Source: Rhodophyticola sp. CCM32 (GTDB lineage: Bacteria > Pseudomonadota > Alphaproteobacteria > Rhodobacterales > Rhodobacteraceae). From it: a stretch of DNA of 64,000 nucleotides. The DNA lies in assembly GCF_004751985.1 (NCBI RefSeq), contig NZ_CP038492.1:1116001-1180000 (forward strand), given 5' to 3'. Below are positions 9,298 to 17,498 of this stretch, piece after piece. The notes beneath the pieces are model-generated. The model was given only the letters and a program-made list of their open reading frames with translations. It searched no databases and was not told the origin of the DNA. The position numbers were made by a program, and so were the translations under genes. Within the stretch, counting starts at the first letter, position 1; each line of letters opens with the position of its first letter.

Positions 9298-10553
9298 TGG
9301 GTCAACTCCTCATAGGTCACCTCGACGGGAACACCGTCGGTGACGAATTCCTGACCCACGGTGATCACATCCACCTGATCGGGAAGGCCGGTCACCAGCA
9401 CCCCCCGGGCCGTGTCGCGCAGCATGATAACGGGCATGAACTGCGCCAGCCTCTCATCTGTGACCACGCGTACGCCAAGCGTGCCACCATCATTCAGCGT
9501 CAGTGCCGAAGAGGGCAGAAGATGTGCCGGCGTCCCCGCGGTGGAGATCAGAATATCCGCGGTCTGGCCGTCACGGATTGCCAGATCGTCATTATCGACC
9601 GAAATTTCCACCCGGAACGTGCGGGTCTGCAGATCGGCGGAACGGGACAGGAAAATAACCTCACCCTGAACCTCGGCGCCTGTGGCCAGCCGTGCGCCTG
9701 CCGCAGCCCCCACCAGAACCCGGTCCACCTGCGCCTCGGGCACGAAACCGACCAGCTTGATCGGGTCAAGCTGGATCACCGTGGCGCATAGCGCGCCGGG
9801 TTGCATCAGGGCGCCCAGTTCGGCGGTGTCGCTTTCCAGCAGCCCTTCAAACGGAGCATGGATCTGCAATTGGGCGATATCTTCCCGGGCGCGATCCACC
9901 CCGGCCTCGGCCGAGCGGATGCCGCTGCGTGCGGCCTCGACCCCGGCTTCGGCCGATTGAATGGCGGCTTCGGCGGCGGAAAGGGTTGCGGCGGTTGTCG
10001 CCGCGCGGGTTTCCGAGGCAAAGCCGCTTTCGCTGAGGCGCGTGGCGGCATTGTCGTCAATCTCGGCGGCAGTCAGGCGGGCGCGGGCCTCTGCAAGGCG
10101 CCCCTCGGATTCGGGCAGGCGGGCGCGGGCTTCGTCAAGCCGGGCCTCGGCCTCGGCCAGGGCCGCGCCGCGCGTACCGGCGTCAATTTCGCAAAGCAGC
10201 TGACCTTCTTCCACGTAAGCCCCGGCCCGGATCGGGGATGAGATGATCAGGCCGGAGGTTTCAGATTGTACATCGACCTGGCGCAATGCCTCGGTCCGGC
10301 CCCGCAGAAGCACCGAGTTTCCGGCAATCGAGGCCGCGCTGCGCCGCGCGACCACATGAACCATATGCGTATCAGTATCCGAGGGCTGCGCTGCGGGCGC
10401 GGAATCCGCCTCGGCAGATGTCTCCGCCACAGTTTCCGCACTGTCGGAATCACTGAATTGCCCGGCAAAACCGACCAGCGTCTCGCGTTCGAGAACCACA
10501 AGATATAGAACCGCGCATACAATGACCGCGGTCACAATCGGGAACACTCTCAT
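9294..10553 (-). CDS. RND efflux periplasmic adaptor (membrane-fusion protein, HlyD family)
   Basis: 419-residue adaptor. The N-terminus has a membrane anchor (MRVFPIVTAVIVCAVLYLVV) and an acidic linker. A lipoyl half-motif around EGQLLCEIDAGTRGAALAEA is followed by a long alanine-rich helical hairpin with near-repeats (AEARLDEARARLPESEGRL, AEAGVEAARSGIRSAEAGV). The second lipoyl half (IHAPFEGLLE) and beta-barrel domains complete the protein. It bridges the RND pump and an outer-membrane channel. First gene of the two-gene operon; two dyads of the form TGAAC-N6-GTTCA lie 68-131 bp upstream of its ATG. Confidence 0.88.
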   Translation of the reverse strand: MRVFPIVTAVIVCAVLYLVVLERETLVGFAGQFSDSDSAETVAETSAEADSAPAAQPSDTDTHMVHVVARRSAASIAGNSVLLRGRTEALRQVDVQSETSGLIISSPIRAGAYVEEGQLLCEIDAGTRGAALAEAEARLDEARARLPESEGRLAEARARLTAAEIDDNAATRLSESGFASETRAATTAATLSAAEAAIQSAEAGVEAARSGIRSAEAGVDRAREDIAQLQIHAPFEGLLESDTAELGALMQPGALCATVIQLDPIKLVGFVPEAQVDRVLVGAAAGARLATGAEVQGEVIFLSRSADLQTRTFRVEISVDNDDLAIRDGQTADILISTAGTPAHLLPSSALTLNDGGTLGVRVVTDERLAQFMPVIMLRDTARGVLVTGLPDQVDVITVGQEFVTDGVPVEVTYEELTQ

Positions 10554-10620
10554 CTAAAGCCTCACTTGCCGGTTATGATCGGACAGATATCCATTTTGTA
10601 CAATGTGACGTGTCATACGC

Positions 10621-10636
10621 TGAACCGTTCTGTTCA
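10621..10636. promoter_or_regulatory. Operator-like dyad O1 (TGAAC-N6-GTTCA)
   Basis: TGAAC (10621-10625), six bases, GTTCA (10632-10636): a perfect 5-bp-arm dyad in the 284-bp space between the divergent RND operon and the yfgM-like gene. The same arms and spacing recur at 10668-10683. Two sites with identical arms fit binding of a dimeric repressor such as a TetR- or MarR-type pump regulator, which is not encoded nearby. The protein is inferred, not seen. Confidence 0.5.
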
Positions 10637-10666
10637 AATTAGTGTTTTCAACCGGAACGCGCAACA

Positions 10667-10684
10667 CTGAACGGATCGGTTCAG
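10667..10684. promoter_or_regulatory. Operator-like dyad O2 (CTGAAC-N6-GTTCAG)
   Basis: CTGAAC (10667-10672), GGATCG, GTTCAG (10679-10684) gives perfect 6-bp arms. It shares the arm sequence and N6 spacing with O1, 47 bp away centre to centre, which is 4-5 helical turns. It probably serves the RND operon (minus strand), but may act on both divergent genes. No -35/-10 pair was convincing enough to list. Confidence 0.5.
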
Positions 10685-10837
10685 CAAGAAATGTTATCTT
10701 CGCTTACATTCTCGCCTTGCCTGGCGCGGAAAACAAGGGGTCTGCCCGGGTCTTGGCAATGCCGGGCGCTTCGCGGTAAGAGGATCACGGGCAATAAGCG
10801 CCGGTGAAAGACGGCAGAAGATGGGGCAGGGACCGAG

Positions 10838-11599
10838 ATGGCCAATACCGACAGTTTCCTTGATGAGGTGAGCGAGGAAGTCCGCCGCGACCGGCTGTTT
10901 GCCTTGCTGCGCCGATGGGGCTGGATTGCTGCGCTGGCGGTCCTTCTGCTTGTGGGGGGCGCGGCCTGGAACGAATACCGCAACGCGCAGGCCACCCGCC
11001 AGGCCGAAGCCTTCGGCGATGCGGTGCTGGCGGCGTTTGACACGGATGACGCCGCAGCGCGGATGGCCGCCCTGGCCGCGGCCCCGGCGGACACCCCGGA
11101 GGAACAGCTGATCCTGGCGCTTTTGCAGGCCGGGGAGGAAGCCGATGGCGAAGAGGCTGCTGCCGCTGCCGCGCGTCTGCGCAGTCTTGCGGATCAATCC
11201 GATCTGCCGCCGCGTTACAGCGATCTGGCACGTCTTCGCGCCCATATGCTGGCCCCTGAAGACCCTGCACTGGCGCTGGCGCTGATGGACCATCTGGCCC
11301 GGCCCGGCGCCCCGTATCGCGCCTTGGCAATGGAACAGCAGGCCTATATTCGCCTTGCCCAGGGAGAGACCGGGGCCGGGATAGAGATTTTGCGTCAGGT
11401 CCAGAATGAGGCTGTGGCCACGCCGGGCTTGCAACAACGGGCGATGCAGTTGATTGTGGCGCTGGAAACCGGGGCGGTACTGGTCGATGCGCCTGTTGAT
11501 GATGCGCCTGTCGATACGGTCGGCGACGATGCGACGGGTGAGGCGGAAGAGGCCCCCGAAAGCCCGGGCACAGGCGCGGAAACGACCGCAACCGAGTGA
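10838..11599 (+). CDS. YfgM-like tetratricopeptide membrane protein
   Basis: 253-residue protein with a cytosolic N-terminus (SFLDEVSEEVRRDRLFALLR), one membrane helix at about 27-46 (WGWIAALAVLLLVGGAAWNEY) and a periplasmic alpha-helical domain of TPR-like repeats (AAARLRSLADQSDLPPRYSDL and on), ending in an acidic tail. This is the alphaproteobacterial YfgM arrangement, an ancillary SecYEG/periplasmic chaperone network factor located just upstream of bamB. The stop codon is 50 bp before the bamB start, so they probably form one transcript. Confidence 0.8.
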   Translation: MANTDSFLDEVSEEVRRDRLFALLRRWGWIAALAVLLLVGGAAWNEYRNAQATRQAEAFGDAVLAAFDTDDAAARMAALAAAPADTPEEQLILALLQAGEEADGEEAAAAAARLRSLADQSDLPPRYSDLARLRAHMLAPEDPALALALMDHLARPGAPYRALAMEQQAYIRLAQGETGAGIEILRQVQNEAVATPGLQQRAMQLIVALETGAVLVDAPVDDAPVDTVGDDATGEAEEAPESPGTGAETTATE

Positions 11600-11649
11600 C
11601 CGGTGCGGGGGCCGGACGGGCAAAGACGGGCAAAAAGGCAGAGATTTAT

Positions 11650-12987
11650 ATGAGCATGTTCCGTATCGGATATCTTGGGCTGGGCCTTATGCTGGTTCTG
11701 GCCGGATGTGACCGGGAGGTGATCCTGGAAGGGCAGCGGTTCGGAACCCGCGTGCCCCTGGCTGACAGTCTGCCCAATGAAGAGGGTGAAATTGTTGCCC
11801 AGGCCGCCCCCGAGGAAGGCCCGCGCGATATCGCCCTGTCTGCTGCCACCGCCAATGCGAACTGGCCACAGCGTGCCGCCAATATCCGCAACCACCCGGA
11901 TCATGTGGCGCTGTCCGCCACCCCGGTGGAGCTTTGGGCGGTGAATATCGGCGATGGCAACAGCCGCCGCAACCGGATCACCGCTGATCCCGTGGTGGCC
12001 GATGGCCGGATTTTCACGCTGGATGCGGTGGCCGGATTGCAGGCCACCTCGACCGGTGGCGAGGTGATCTGGTCGGTTGATCTGACCCCGGGGTTTGAAC
12101 GGGGCGGCAATATCTCCGGCGGGGCGCTCGCCGTGGAGGGCGATACGCTTTATGCCACCACCGGCTATGGTGAACTGGTGGCGCTGAATGTCGCAAACGG
12201 CACCGTGCGCTGGCGGCAGCGGCTTGGGGCGGGCCTGACCGCGCCGACCATCGACAACAACACGGTCTATCTGGTCAGCCGTGACAGCCAGGCCTGGGCG
12301 ATCAACACCGAAAACGGCCGCATCCGCTGGCAATTGCCCGCAGCGCCCGCCGCTGCGGTGCTGACCGGCGGTGCGGCGCCTGCGATCACCGATCGGCTGG
12401 TGATCTTTCCCTTCGGGTCCGGGGAACTTGTGGCCTCCCTGCGCCTGTCCGGGGTCCGGGTCTGGGGCACCACGGTGGCCGGATCCCGGCGCGGGGTGGC
12501 CTATAATGATCTCAACGACATCACCGGCGATCCGGTCGTGGACGGCGATGTGATCTATGCGGGCAATCAGGCGGGCCGTGTGGTGGCGCTGGAAGCGGCC
12601 TCGGGTGAGCGGATATGGACCGCAAGCGACGGCGCCTATTCCCCGGTGATGCCGGCGGGCGACAGTATCTTTTTCGTCTCCGACCGGAACGAGCTGGTGC
12701 GCGTGGATGTCACAACCGGCGACCGGGTCTGGGGCGTGGAATTGCCGCTTTATGTCCGGGATCGTGAGCGGCGTCGCAAGGCTGTCTTCACCCATTTCGG
12801 CCCGGTTCTGGCCGGGGGGCGGCTGGTCGTCGCCTCGGGGGATGGCGTGGTGCGCAGTTTCTCTCCGGAAAGCGGGGCGCTGCTGTCAACCCTGCCGATC
12901 CGGGGCGGCGCGGCTGCCAATCCGGCGGTTGCTGGCGGTACGCTTTACGTGGTCAGCCAGGATGGACGCCTGCACGCCTATCGTTAA
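11650..12987 (+). CDS. bamB: Outer membrane assembly lipoprotein BamB (PQQ-like beta-propeller)
   Basis: 445-residue lipoprotein. The start at 11650 was chosen because it places a lipobox (LVLAGC, Cys20) right after a short hydrophobic signal; the in-frame ATG at 11596 would add 18 unlikely residues. The mature part has repeated WxxxL/GxVxW blades typical of the BamB eight-bladed propeller (GEVIWSVDL, GTVRWRQRL, GRIRWQLPA, GERIWTAS, GDRVWGVEL). BamB scaffolds BamA in outer-membrane protein insertion. It follows the YfgM-like gene, as in many Proteobacteria, though der does not follow here. Confidence 0.9.
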   Translation: MSMFRIGYLGLGLMLVLAGCDREVILEGQRFGTRVPLADSLPNEEGEIVAQAAPEEGPRDIALSAATANANWPQRAANIRNHPDHVALSATPVELWAVNIGDGNSRRNRITADPVVADGRIFTLDAVAGLQATSTGGEVIWSVDLTPGFERGGNISGGALAVEGDTLYATTGYGELVALNVANGTVRWRQRLGAGLTAPTIDNNTVYLVSRDSQAWAINTENGRIRWQLPAAPAAAVLTGGAAPAITDRLVIFPFGSGELVASLRLSGVRVWGTTVAGSRRGVAYNDLNDITGDPVVDGDVIYAGNQAGRVVALEAASGERIWTASDGAYSPVMPAGDSIFFVSDRNELVRVDVTTGDRVWGVELPLYVRDRERRRKAVFTHFGPVLAGGRLVVASGDGVVRSFSPESGALLSTLPIRGGAAANPAVAGGTLYVVSQDGRLHAYR

Positions 12988-13035
12988 AGGCAGAGGGCGG
13001 GGCGTTACCCCCGGGCGCGCGCCAGACGCCCGTGC

Positions 13036-13070
13036 GGTGACCCCCGAATCGCGATCACCCGGTTTTTTTT
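13036..13070 (+). terminator. Possible intrinsic terminator after bamB
   Basis: GGTGA (13036-13040) can pair with TCACC (13055-13059), with a 14-base loop that has its own TCGCGA core, and CCGG plus eight T's (13063-13070) follow. The stem is short, so the call rests mostly on the T-run 48 bp after the bamB stop. Confidence 0.45.
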
Positions 13071-13079
13071 GTATTCTTT

Positions 13080-13300
13080 CGGTGTCCTTAACCTTTCGGC
13101 GGATTGTTTCCTGTAAGGAGAATGGCAGCGGGCGTTTTAGCCCGTTATTCCAGTGCAACACCCTTTGCTTGCCTCCAGTCGGCTTATGGCAAAGGGTGTT
13201 CGTCCTTTTCGGAGGGTCTTTGACTGTTGTGGATATGACTGCCGGGCCTCTGTCGTCAGGGCCCTTAGGGTCAGGCCCTAGCTCTCAAACCAAGGCTCCA
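13080..13300. other. Structure-rich intergenic segment between bamB and guaA
   Basis: Between the terminator-like site and repeat A1 lie several strong dyads: CGGGC-N6-GCCCG around 13130-13145; a perfect 12-bp stem AACACCCTTTGC (13157-13168) with GCAAAGGGTGTT (13189-13200) and a 20-base loop; and nested GGGCC/GGCCC pairs at 13244-13281. No convincing gene. It could be a structured RNA or part of the transcript ends of the two convergent genes. Confidence 0.4.
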
Positions 13301-13308
13301 TCATATCT

Positions 13309-13413
13309 CTAAAGCACCCTGCCTTAAACTTGACTCACAAATACCCTGCCACGCTTCGCGTTCCCAGGGTATTTGTGATGCGCGATGTCTCAGGTTTAAG
13401 GCAGCATGCTGTA
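13309..13413 (+). repeat. Repeat family A, copy 1
   Basis: About 104-bp element with a double inverted-repeat structure. Outer arms AGCACCCTGCCTTAAACTTGA / TCAGGTTTAAGGCAGCATGCT pair over about 21 bases with few mismatches. Inner arms TCACAAATACCCTG / CAGGGTATTTGTGA pair perfectly in this copy. A CGCTTCGCG-containing loop sits in the centre. Flanked by CTA/GTAG. Copies 2 and 3 are at 35471-35574 and 53286-53389. It lies between the 3' ends of bamB and guaA. Confidence 0.85.
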
Positions 13414-13426
13414 GGTCGCCTGGGTC

Positions 13427-15001
13427 TCATTCCCATTCAATCGTGCCCGGCGGTTTCGAGGTGATGTCATAGGTCACCCGGTTGATGCCCGGCACTTCAT
13501 TGATGATCCGCGTGGCGGTTTCCCCCAGAAAGTCATGGGTGAACGGGTAGTAATCCGCTGTCATCCCGTCGACCGAGGTGACCGCCCTGAGCGCACAGGC
13601 ATAATCATAGGTCCGCCCGTCGCCCATGACCCCCACGGTGCGCACCGGCAGGATGGCAACAAAAGCCTGCCAGATGTCATCATAGAGCCCGTGTTTGCGA
13701 ATCTGGTCGATATAGACCGCATCGGCCTTGCGCAGGATATCCAGCTTGGCGCGGGTGATCTCTCCGGGGCAGCGGATCGCAAGGCCGGGGCCGGGGAATG
13801 GATGGCGCCCGATGAAAGACGCGGGCAGGCCAAGCTCATGGCCAAGCGCCCGCACCTCATCCTTGAACAGCTCCCGCAGGGGTTCGACCAGTTTCAGACC
13901 CATCTTTTCGGGCAATCCGCCCACATTATGGTGGGATTTGATCGTGGCCGAGGGGCCGCCGGAAAAGCTGACACTTTCGATCACATCGGGGTAAAGCGTG
14001 CCCTGGGCCAGAAACTCCGCCCCCTCGATCCGGTCGGCATATTTCTGAAACACGTCGATGAACAGCCCGCCGATGATCTTGCGTTTGGTCTCCGGGTCGC
14101 TGACCCCGTCCAGCCTGCCCAGGAACAGATCGCTTTCATCCGCGTGGATCAGCGGCAGGTTGTAATGGTCGCGGAACATGCCCACGACCTCTTCGGCTTC
14201 GCTTTCGCGCAGCAATCCGTGATCGACAAAGACGCAGGTCAGCTGATCGCCGATCGCCTCATGGATCAGCACCGCCGCGACGGAACTGTCCACCCCGCCG
14301 GACAGCGCGCAGATCACCTGCCTGTCGCCCACCTGATCCCGGATCTTGCGGATCGCCTCTTCGCGGTAGGCGCCCATGGTCCAGTCGCCCGAAAACCCGG
14401 CCAGCCGCACGAAATTCTCATAGAGCGCTTTGCCATTGGGCGTGTGATGCACCTCGGGGTGAAACTGCACCGCATAGAAATTCCGCGCCAGATCAGCGGT
14501 GATCGCATAGGGCGCATTGGGGGAGGTGCCATACACCTCGAATCCCGGGGCGATGCGGCTGACATGATCGCCATGGCTCATCCAGACCTGTTCTTTCGCG
14601 TCAAGGAACCAGCCTTTCAGCAGATCAATCCGCGCATCCCCGGGCGTCACATAGGCGCGCCCGAACTCCGCTGTGCCATGGCCCCGCTCCACCTTGCCGC
14701 CCAACATCTCCATCATCACCTGCTGGCCATAGCAGATGCCAAGGATCGGCACGCCCAGATCAAATGCGGCCTGCGGCGGCCGGGGGGAGCCTGCGTCGAT
14801 CACACTGCACGGCCCGCCTGAAAAGATCACCGCTTTCGGGGCGAATTCTGCAAGGAAATCCTCGGTGACGCTCTGATAGGGGTGAATCTCGCAATAGACA
14901 TGCAACTCGCGCAGGCGGCGCGCGATCAGTTGCGTGACCTGGCTGCCGAAGTCGATGATCAGCAGGCGTTCATGATGGCGGGGGAGGGGCGCAATATTCA
15001 T
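13427..15001 (-). CDS. guaA: GMP synthase (glutamine-hydrolysing)
   Basis: 524-residue amidotransferase converting XMP, ATP and glutamine to GMP. The N-terminal class-I glutaminase starts at [18 protein letters not shown], with catalytic Cys in GICYGQQ (about Cys90) and His/Glu in FHPEVHHT. The ATP-pyrophosphatase domain follows, with P-loop SGGVDSS, then the dimerisation domain ending PPGTIEWE. The open frame continues upstream to 15736, but the family N-terminus begins at the Met at 15001 ([14 protein letters not shown]); MRSV at 15013 is an alternative. The long upstream extension lies opposite the mttB-like gene and is a shadow. Confidence 0.95.
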   Translation of the reverse strand: MNIAPLPRHHERLLIIDFGSQVTQLIARRLRELHVYCEIHPYQSVTEDFLAEFAPKAVIFSGGPCSVIDAGSPRPPQAAFDLGVPILGICYGQQVMMEMLGGKVERGHGTAEFGRAYVTPGDARIDLLKGWFLDAKEQVWMSHGDHVSRIAPGFEVYGTSPNAPYAITADLARNFYAVQFHPEVHHTPNGKALYENFVRLAGFSGDWTMGAYREEAIRKIRDQVGDRQVICALSGGVDSSVAAVLIHEAIGDQLTCVFVDHGLLRESEAEEVVGMFRDHYNLPLIHADESDLFLGRLDGVSDPETKRKIIGGLFIDVFQKYADRIEGAEFLAQGTLYPDVIESVSFSGGPSATIKSHHNVGGLPEKMGLKLVEPLRELFKDEVRALGHELGLPASFIGRHPFPGPGLAIRCPGEITRAKLDILRKADAVYIDQIRKHGLYDDIWQAFVAILPVRTVGVMGDGRTYDYACALRAVTSVDGMTADYYPFTHDFLGETATRIINEVPGINRVTYDITSKPPGTIEWE

Positions 15002-15175
15002 AACGCTGCGCATAGGATGAAGGGGCCGCTGGCGCAAGGGGATCGGAAGGACCGGAGCCGGTGATTTTCGCAGGGCCGGTGTCGCATTCGCCTGTGAAGA
15101 GGCGCAATTCAGCCAATCCGCAAACGCTCTGTGGATATGCTGGGGCTGATCAGGGCTGAGTGGCGAGGCAGAACC

Positions 15176-16713
15176 ATGGGGCAGACAAGGCGCAGAACAC
15201 GCGGTGGCGGCGGCGCGGCCCGGCGGGCGGAACGCAGCGCCGTGAAGATTGAGACCGCGGGCACGATCACCCGCAACATTCCCGATGTCGAGGTGCTGGG
15301 CACCGAGGCGCTGGAGATCATCGAGGCCAATGCCGAAACGGTTCTGGAAGAGATCGGCGTGGCATTTGTGGAAAACCCCGCAGCCCTGGCGCGCTGGCGC
15401 GAGGCTGGGGCGGATGTAACCGGTGAACGGGTGCGCATCCCCAAAGGTCTGGCCCGCAAGCTTTGTGCCACAGCACCTGCGCAATTCACCCAGACCGCGC
15501 GCAACCCAGACCGCAATGTCGATATCGGCGGCCGCAATCTGGTGCTGGCCCCGGTCTATGGCCCGCCCTTCGTGCGCGACAATGCCGGCGGCCGGCGCTA
15601 TGCGACGATGGCGGATTTCGAGACCTTCGTGAAACTGGGCTATATGTCCAGATGGCTGCACCATTCCGGCGGCACGGTCTGTGAACCGACCGATGTGCCG
15701 GTGACAACGCGGCATCTGGATATGCTCTATGCCCATATGTCTTTGTCAGACAAACCGTTCATGGGGGCCGTCACGGAACCCTCCCGCGCGGCGGATACGG
15801 TGGAGATGTGCCGGATTCTGTTCGGAACGGAACAGGTTGACCGGACCCCGGTGCTGACCTCGCTGATCAACATCAATTCCCCGCTCACCTTCGATGCCAC
15901 GATGATGGGCGCGCTTGAGGTCTATGCCGCCGCCGGGCAGGCCTGCATCATCTCGCCGTTCATTGTCGGCGGTGCGATGGCGCCGGTCAGTGTCATTGGC
16001 ACGCTGACCCAGGTTCTGGCCGAAGTGATGGCCGGGGTCGCCTATAGCCAGTTGGTCCGCCCCGGCGCCCCGGCGATTTTCGGCGCTTTCGTGACCTCGA
16101 TCGACATGAATTCCGGCGCCCCCACCTTCGGCACGCCGGAAGCGGCGCAGATCACCTATGGCGCGGGTCAGCTGGCCCGGCGTCTTGGCCTGCCATACCG
16201 GTCTGCGGGCGCGTTCAACGGCTCGAAACTGCCCGATGCGCAGGCGGCCTATGAAAGCGCGAACTCGCTGAATGCCGGGTTGCTGTCAGGGGTGAATTTC
16301 ATGCTCCATGCCTGCGGCTGGCTGGAGGGCGGGCTGGTCGCCAGCCCGGAGAAATTCGTGATGGATGCGGATCAGTTGGGCGTGTTGCACAGGCTGGCCG
16401 CCGGGGTGGATGTGTCGGAGGAGGCGCAGGCGATGGATGCGATCCGCGAAGTGGGCCCGGGGGGCATTATCTGGGCTGCGCCCATACCCAGGCCCATTTC
16501 AAAGAGGCGTTCTGGCGCAGCGATCTGCTGGATTACAAACCGTTCGAAACCTGGGTCGATGAAGGGGAGCGTGATACGCTGGCCCTGGCCGCCGAGAGGG
16601 TCGAGAAGCTGCTGGCGGACTATCAGCAGCCGATGCTCGACCCGGATATTGATGCGGCGCTGAAAGACTTTGTCGCAAAGCGCAGGGAAGACCTGTCTGA
16701 CAGCGGCTTGTGA
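15176..16713 (+). pseudogene. Trimethylamine/glycine-betaine methyltransferase family protein (MttB-like), apparent 1-base frameshift
   Basis: The gene reads in one frame from ATG 15176 ([20 protein letters not shown], the usual Rhodobacterales start) to about 16458. There EVGPGG is followed by the wrong frame. From 16465 the next frame continues with family-like sequence (HYLGCAHTQAHFKEAFWRSD ... PFETWVDEGERDTLALAAE) to TGA 16711-16713. One extra G in the G6 tract at 16459-16464 would restore a protein of about 512 residues. The family transfers a methyl group from quaternary or tertiary amines to a corrinoid protein. No amber (pyrrolysine) codon interrupts the frame, so it belongs to the non-Pyl MtgB-like group common in roseobacters. 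Either a recent mutation or a homopolymer sequencing error. Confidence 0.8.
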
Positions 16714-16812
16714 CCCTATCTGGCGCTGTCGGGAATGCTGGCGATATGTCATGGCTGAGGTTACGGGGCGCTGTAAAGCCGCGGAAGCGGATACAAATGC
16801 GCGGCAAGGGGT

Positions 16813-16851
16813 GGAAACTCCAGTTTTCCACGTGGAATTCTGGAGAATTCC
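16813..16851. terminator. Twin palindrome family F, copy 1 (between convergent genes)
   Basis: Hairpin 1 GGAAACTCCAGTTTTCC (16813-16829, imperfect), 4-base spacer, hairpin 2 GGAATTC-TGGA-GAATTCC (16834-16851, 7-bp stem), then GGCGCTC. It lies between the 3' ends of the mttB-like gene (+) and the DUF6477 gene (-). The same layout occurs at 22651-22690 and 48658-48697, so it is likely a bidirectional transcript-end element. Confidence 0.55.
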
Positions 16852-16914
16852 GGCGCTCGGGGTTTGCGGATAATTCAGCCTGTCGGCATCGGGCTTAACC
16901 CTATGCGTTCCGCC

Positions 16915-16950
16915 TTATAGCGGTTTGCGTTTGATCCTCATCGAAAACCG
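16915..16950 (-). repeat. Truncated repeat family B copy
   Basis: TATAGCGGTTTGCGTTTGATC followed by ATCGAAAACCG matches one end of family B (compare the reverse complement of 63904-64000), then diverges. Nothing else is recognised in 16714-17027 beyond this and the family F hairpins. Confidence 0.6.
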
Positions 16951-17027
16951 TTCTCAGCAAGAAACCCTATTTGCGCCGCCCGACAGCACGTGGCGTAGGG
17001 TCTATCAGAGAATTTCCTCCCATGACC

Positions 17028-17300
17028 CTACGCATGCCTCGCAACACCCTGAGCGGGCGATGCGGCGCTGAGCAATATGGTCAGCACCTCCACATGGCGG
17101 GTCGGGGAATATCCGGCCTGGCCGGTGGCCCGGGCGATGTTCAGCGTTTCCTCCTCCTCCAGCAGGCGGGTGAGGGCCCGGGCGGGCTGATCGGGCCTGT
17201 GGGTGCTGCGGCGGGCCAGGGCGGCAGCCCCGAACCTCGCGGCGCGCACCAGCAGTTTCGGGCGGTGCAGGCTGGCAAGTGTGGCGGTAAGATCGGTCAT
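17028..17300 (-). CDS. DUF6477 family protein
   Basis: 90-residue cytosolic protein (MTDLTATLASLHRPKLLVRA ... LLEEEETLNIARATGQAGYS ... RHVEVLTILLSAA). Small proteins of this kind are found next to DUF6456 genes in Rhodobacteraceae, and their function is not known. The start at 17300 was chosen because a purine-rich GAAGGGA lies 8-14 bases upstream; the longer frame to 17423 has unlikely composition. Divergent from the helix-turn-helix gene, sharing its AT-rich control region. Confidence 0.75.
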   Translation of the reverse strand: MTDLTATLASLHRPKLLVRAARFGAAALARRSTHRPDQPARALTRLLEEEETLNIARATGQAGYSPTRHVEVLTILLSAASPAQGVARHA

Positions 17301-17426
17301 CGCAAATCCCTTCTGAAACCGTTTTGTGACGCGATCAGCCTGACCTGCTGACCCGGCCTGTTGCGGATTTTTTTGACCTGCGCGCGGTGCTCCGGATTTG
17401 TTTACAATTTGAAAACAATTCACAGC

Positions 17427-17435
17427 TTTTCCACA
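17427..17435 (+). promoter_or_regulatory. DnaA-box-like site
   Basis: TTTTCCACA matches the relaxed DnaA box TTWTNCACA. It lies in the AT-rich 17360-17465 stretch between the divergent DUF6477 and DUF6456 genes, 47 bp from an exact box at 17482. Confidence 0.4.
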
Positions 17436-17481
17436 GATTTTAACCGTTCAGTAATCAATACAGCCAAGGCTTGGAGCGGTG

Positions 17482-17490
17482 TTATCCACA
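17482..17490 (+). promoter_or_regulatory. Exact DnaA box (TTATCCACA)
   Basis: TTATCCACA is identical to the canonical high-affinity DnaA box. It ends 8 bp before the likely ATG (17499) of the DUF6456 gene, so DnaA binding here could block transcription or initiation of that gene. Neighbouring genes are not those of a usual alphaproteobacterial origin (no dnaA, parAB or hemE). Confidence 0.5.
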
Positions 17491-17498
17491 GCTTTATC

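Noticed and set aside
13122..13223. 33-codon frame after AAGGAG in the bamB-guaA gap
   Set aside because: The Shine-Dalgarno-like sequence is only one base from the ATG, the peptide has no recognisable features, and the frame runs through strong stem-loops, so structured non-coding sequence is more likely.
15176..16713. Pyrrolysine-containing TMA methyltransferase
   Set aside because: No in-frame TAG in the catalytic region; the break is a frameshift in a G tract, and the sequence fits the non-Pyl group.
17361..17498. N-terminal extension of the DUF6456 protein
   Set aside because: In frame, but AT-rich, containing DnaA boxes, and with residues unlike the rest of the protein.
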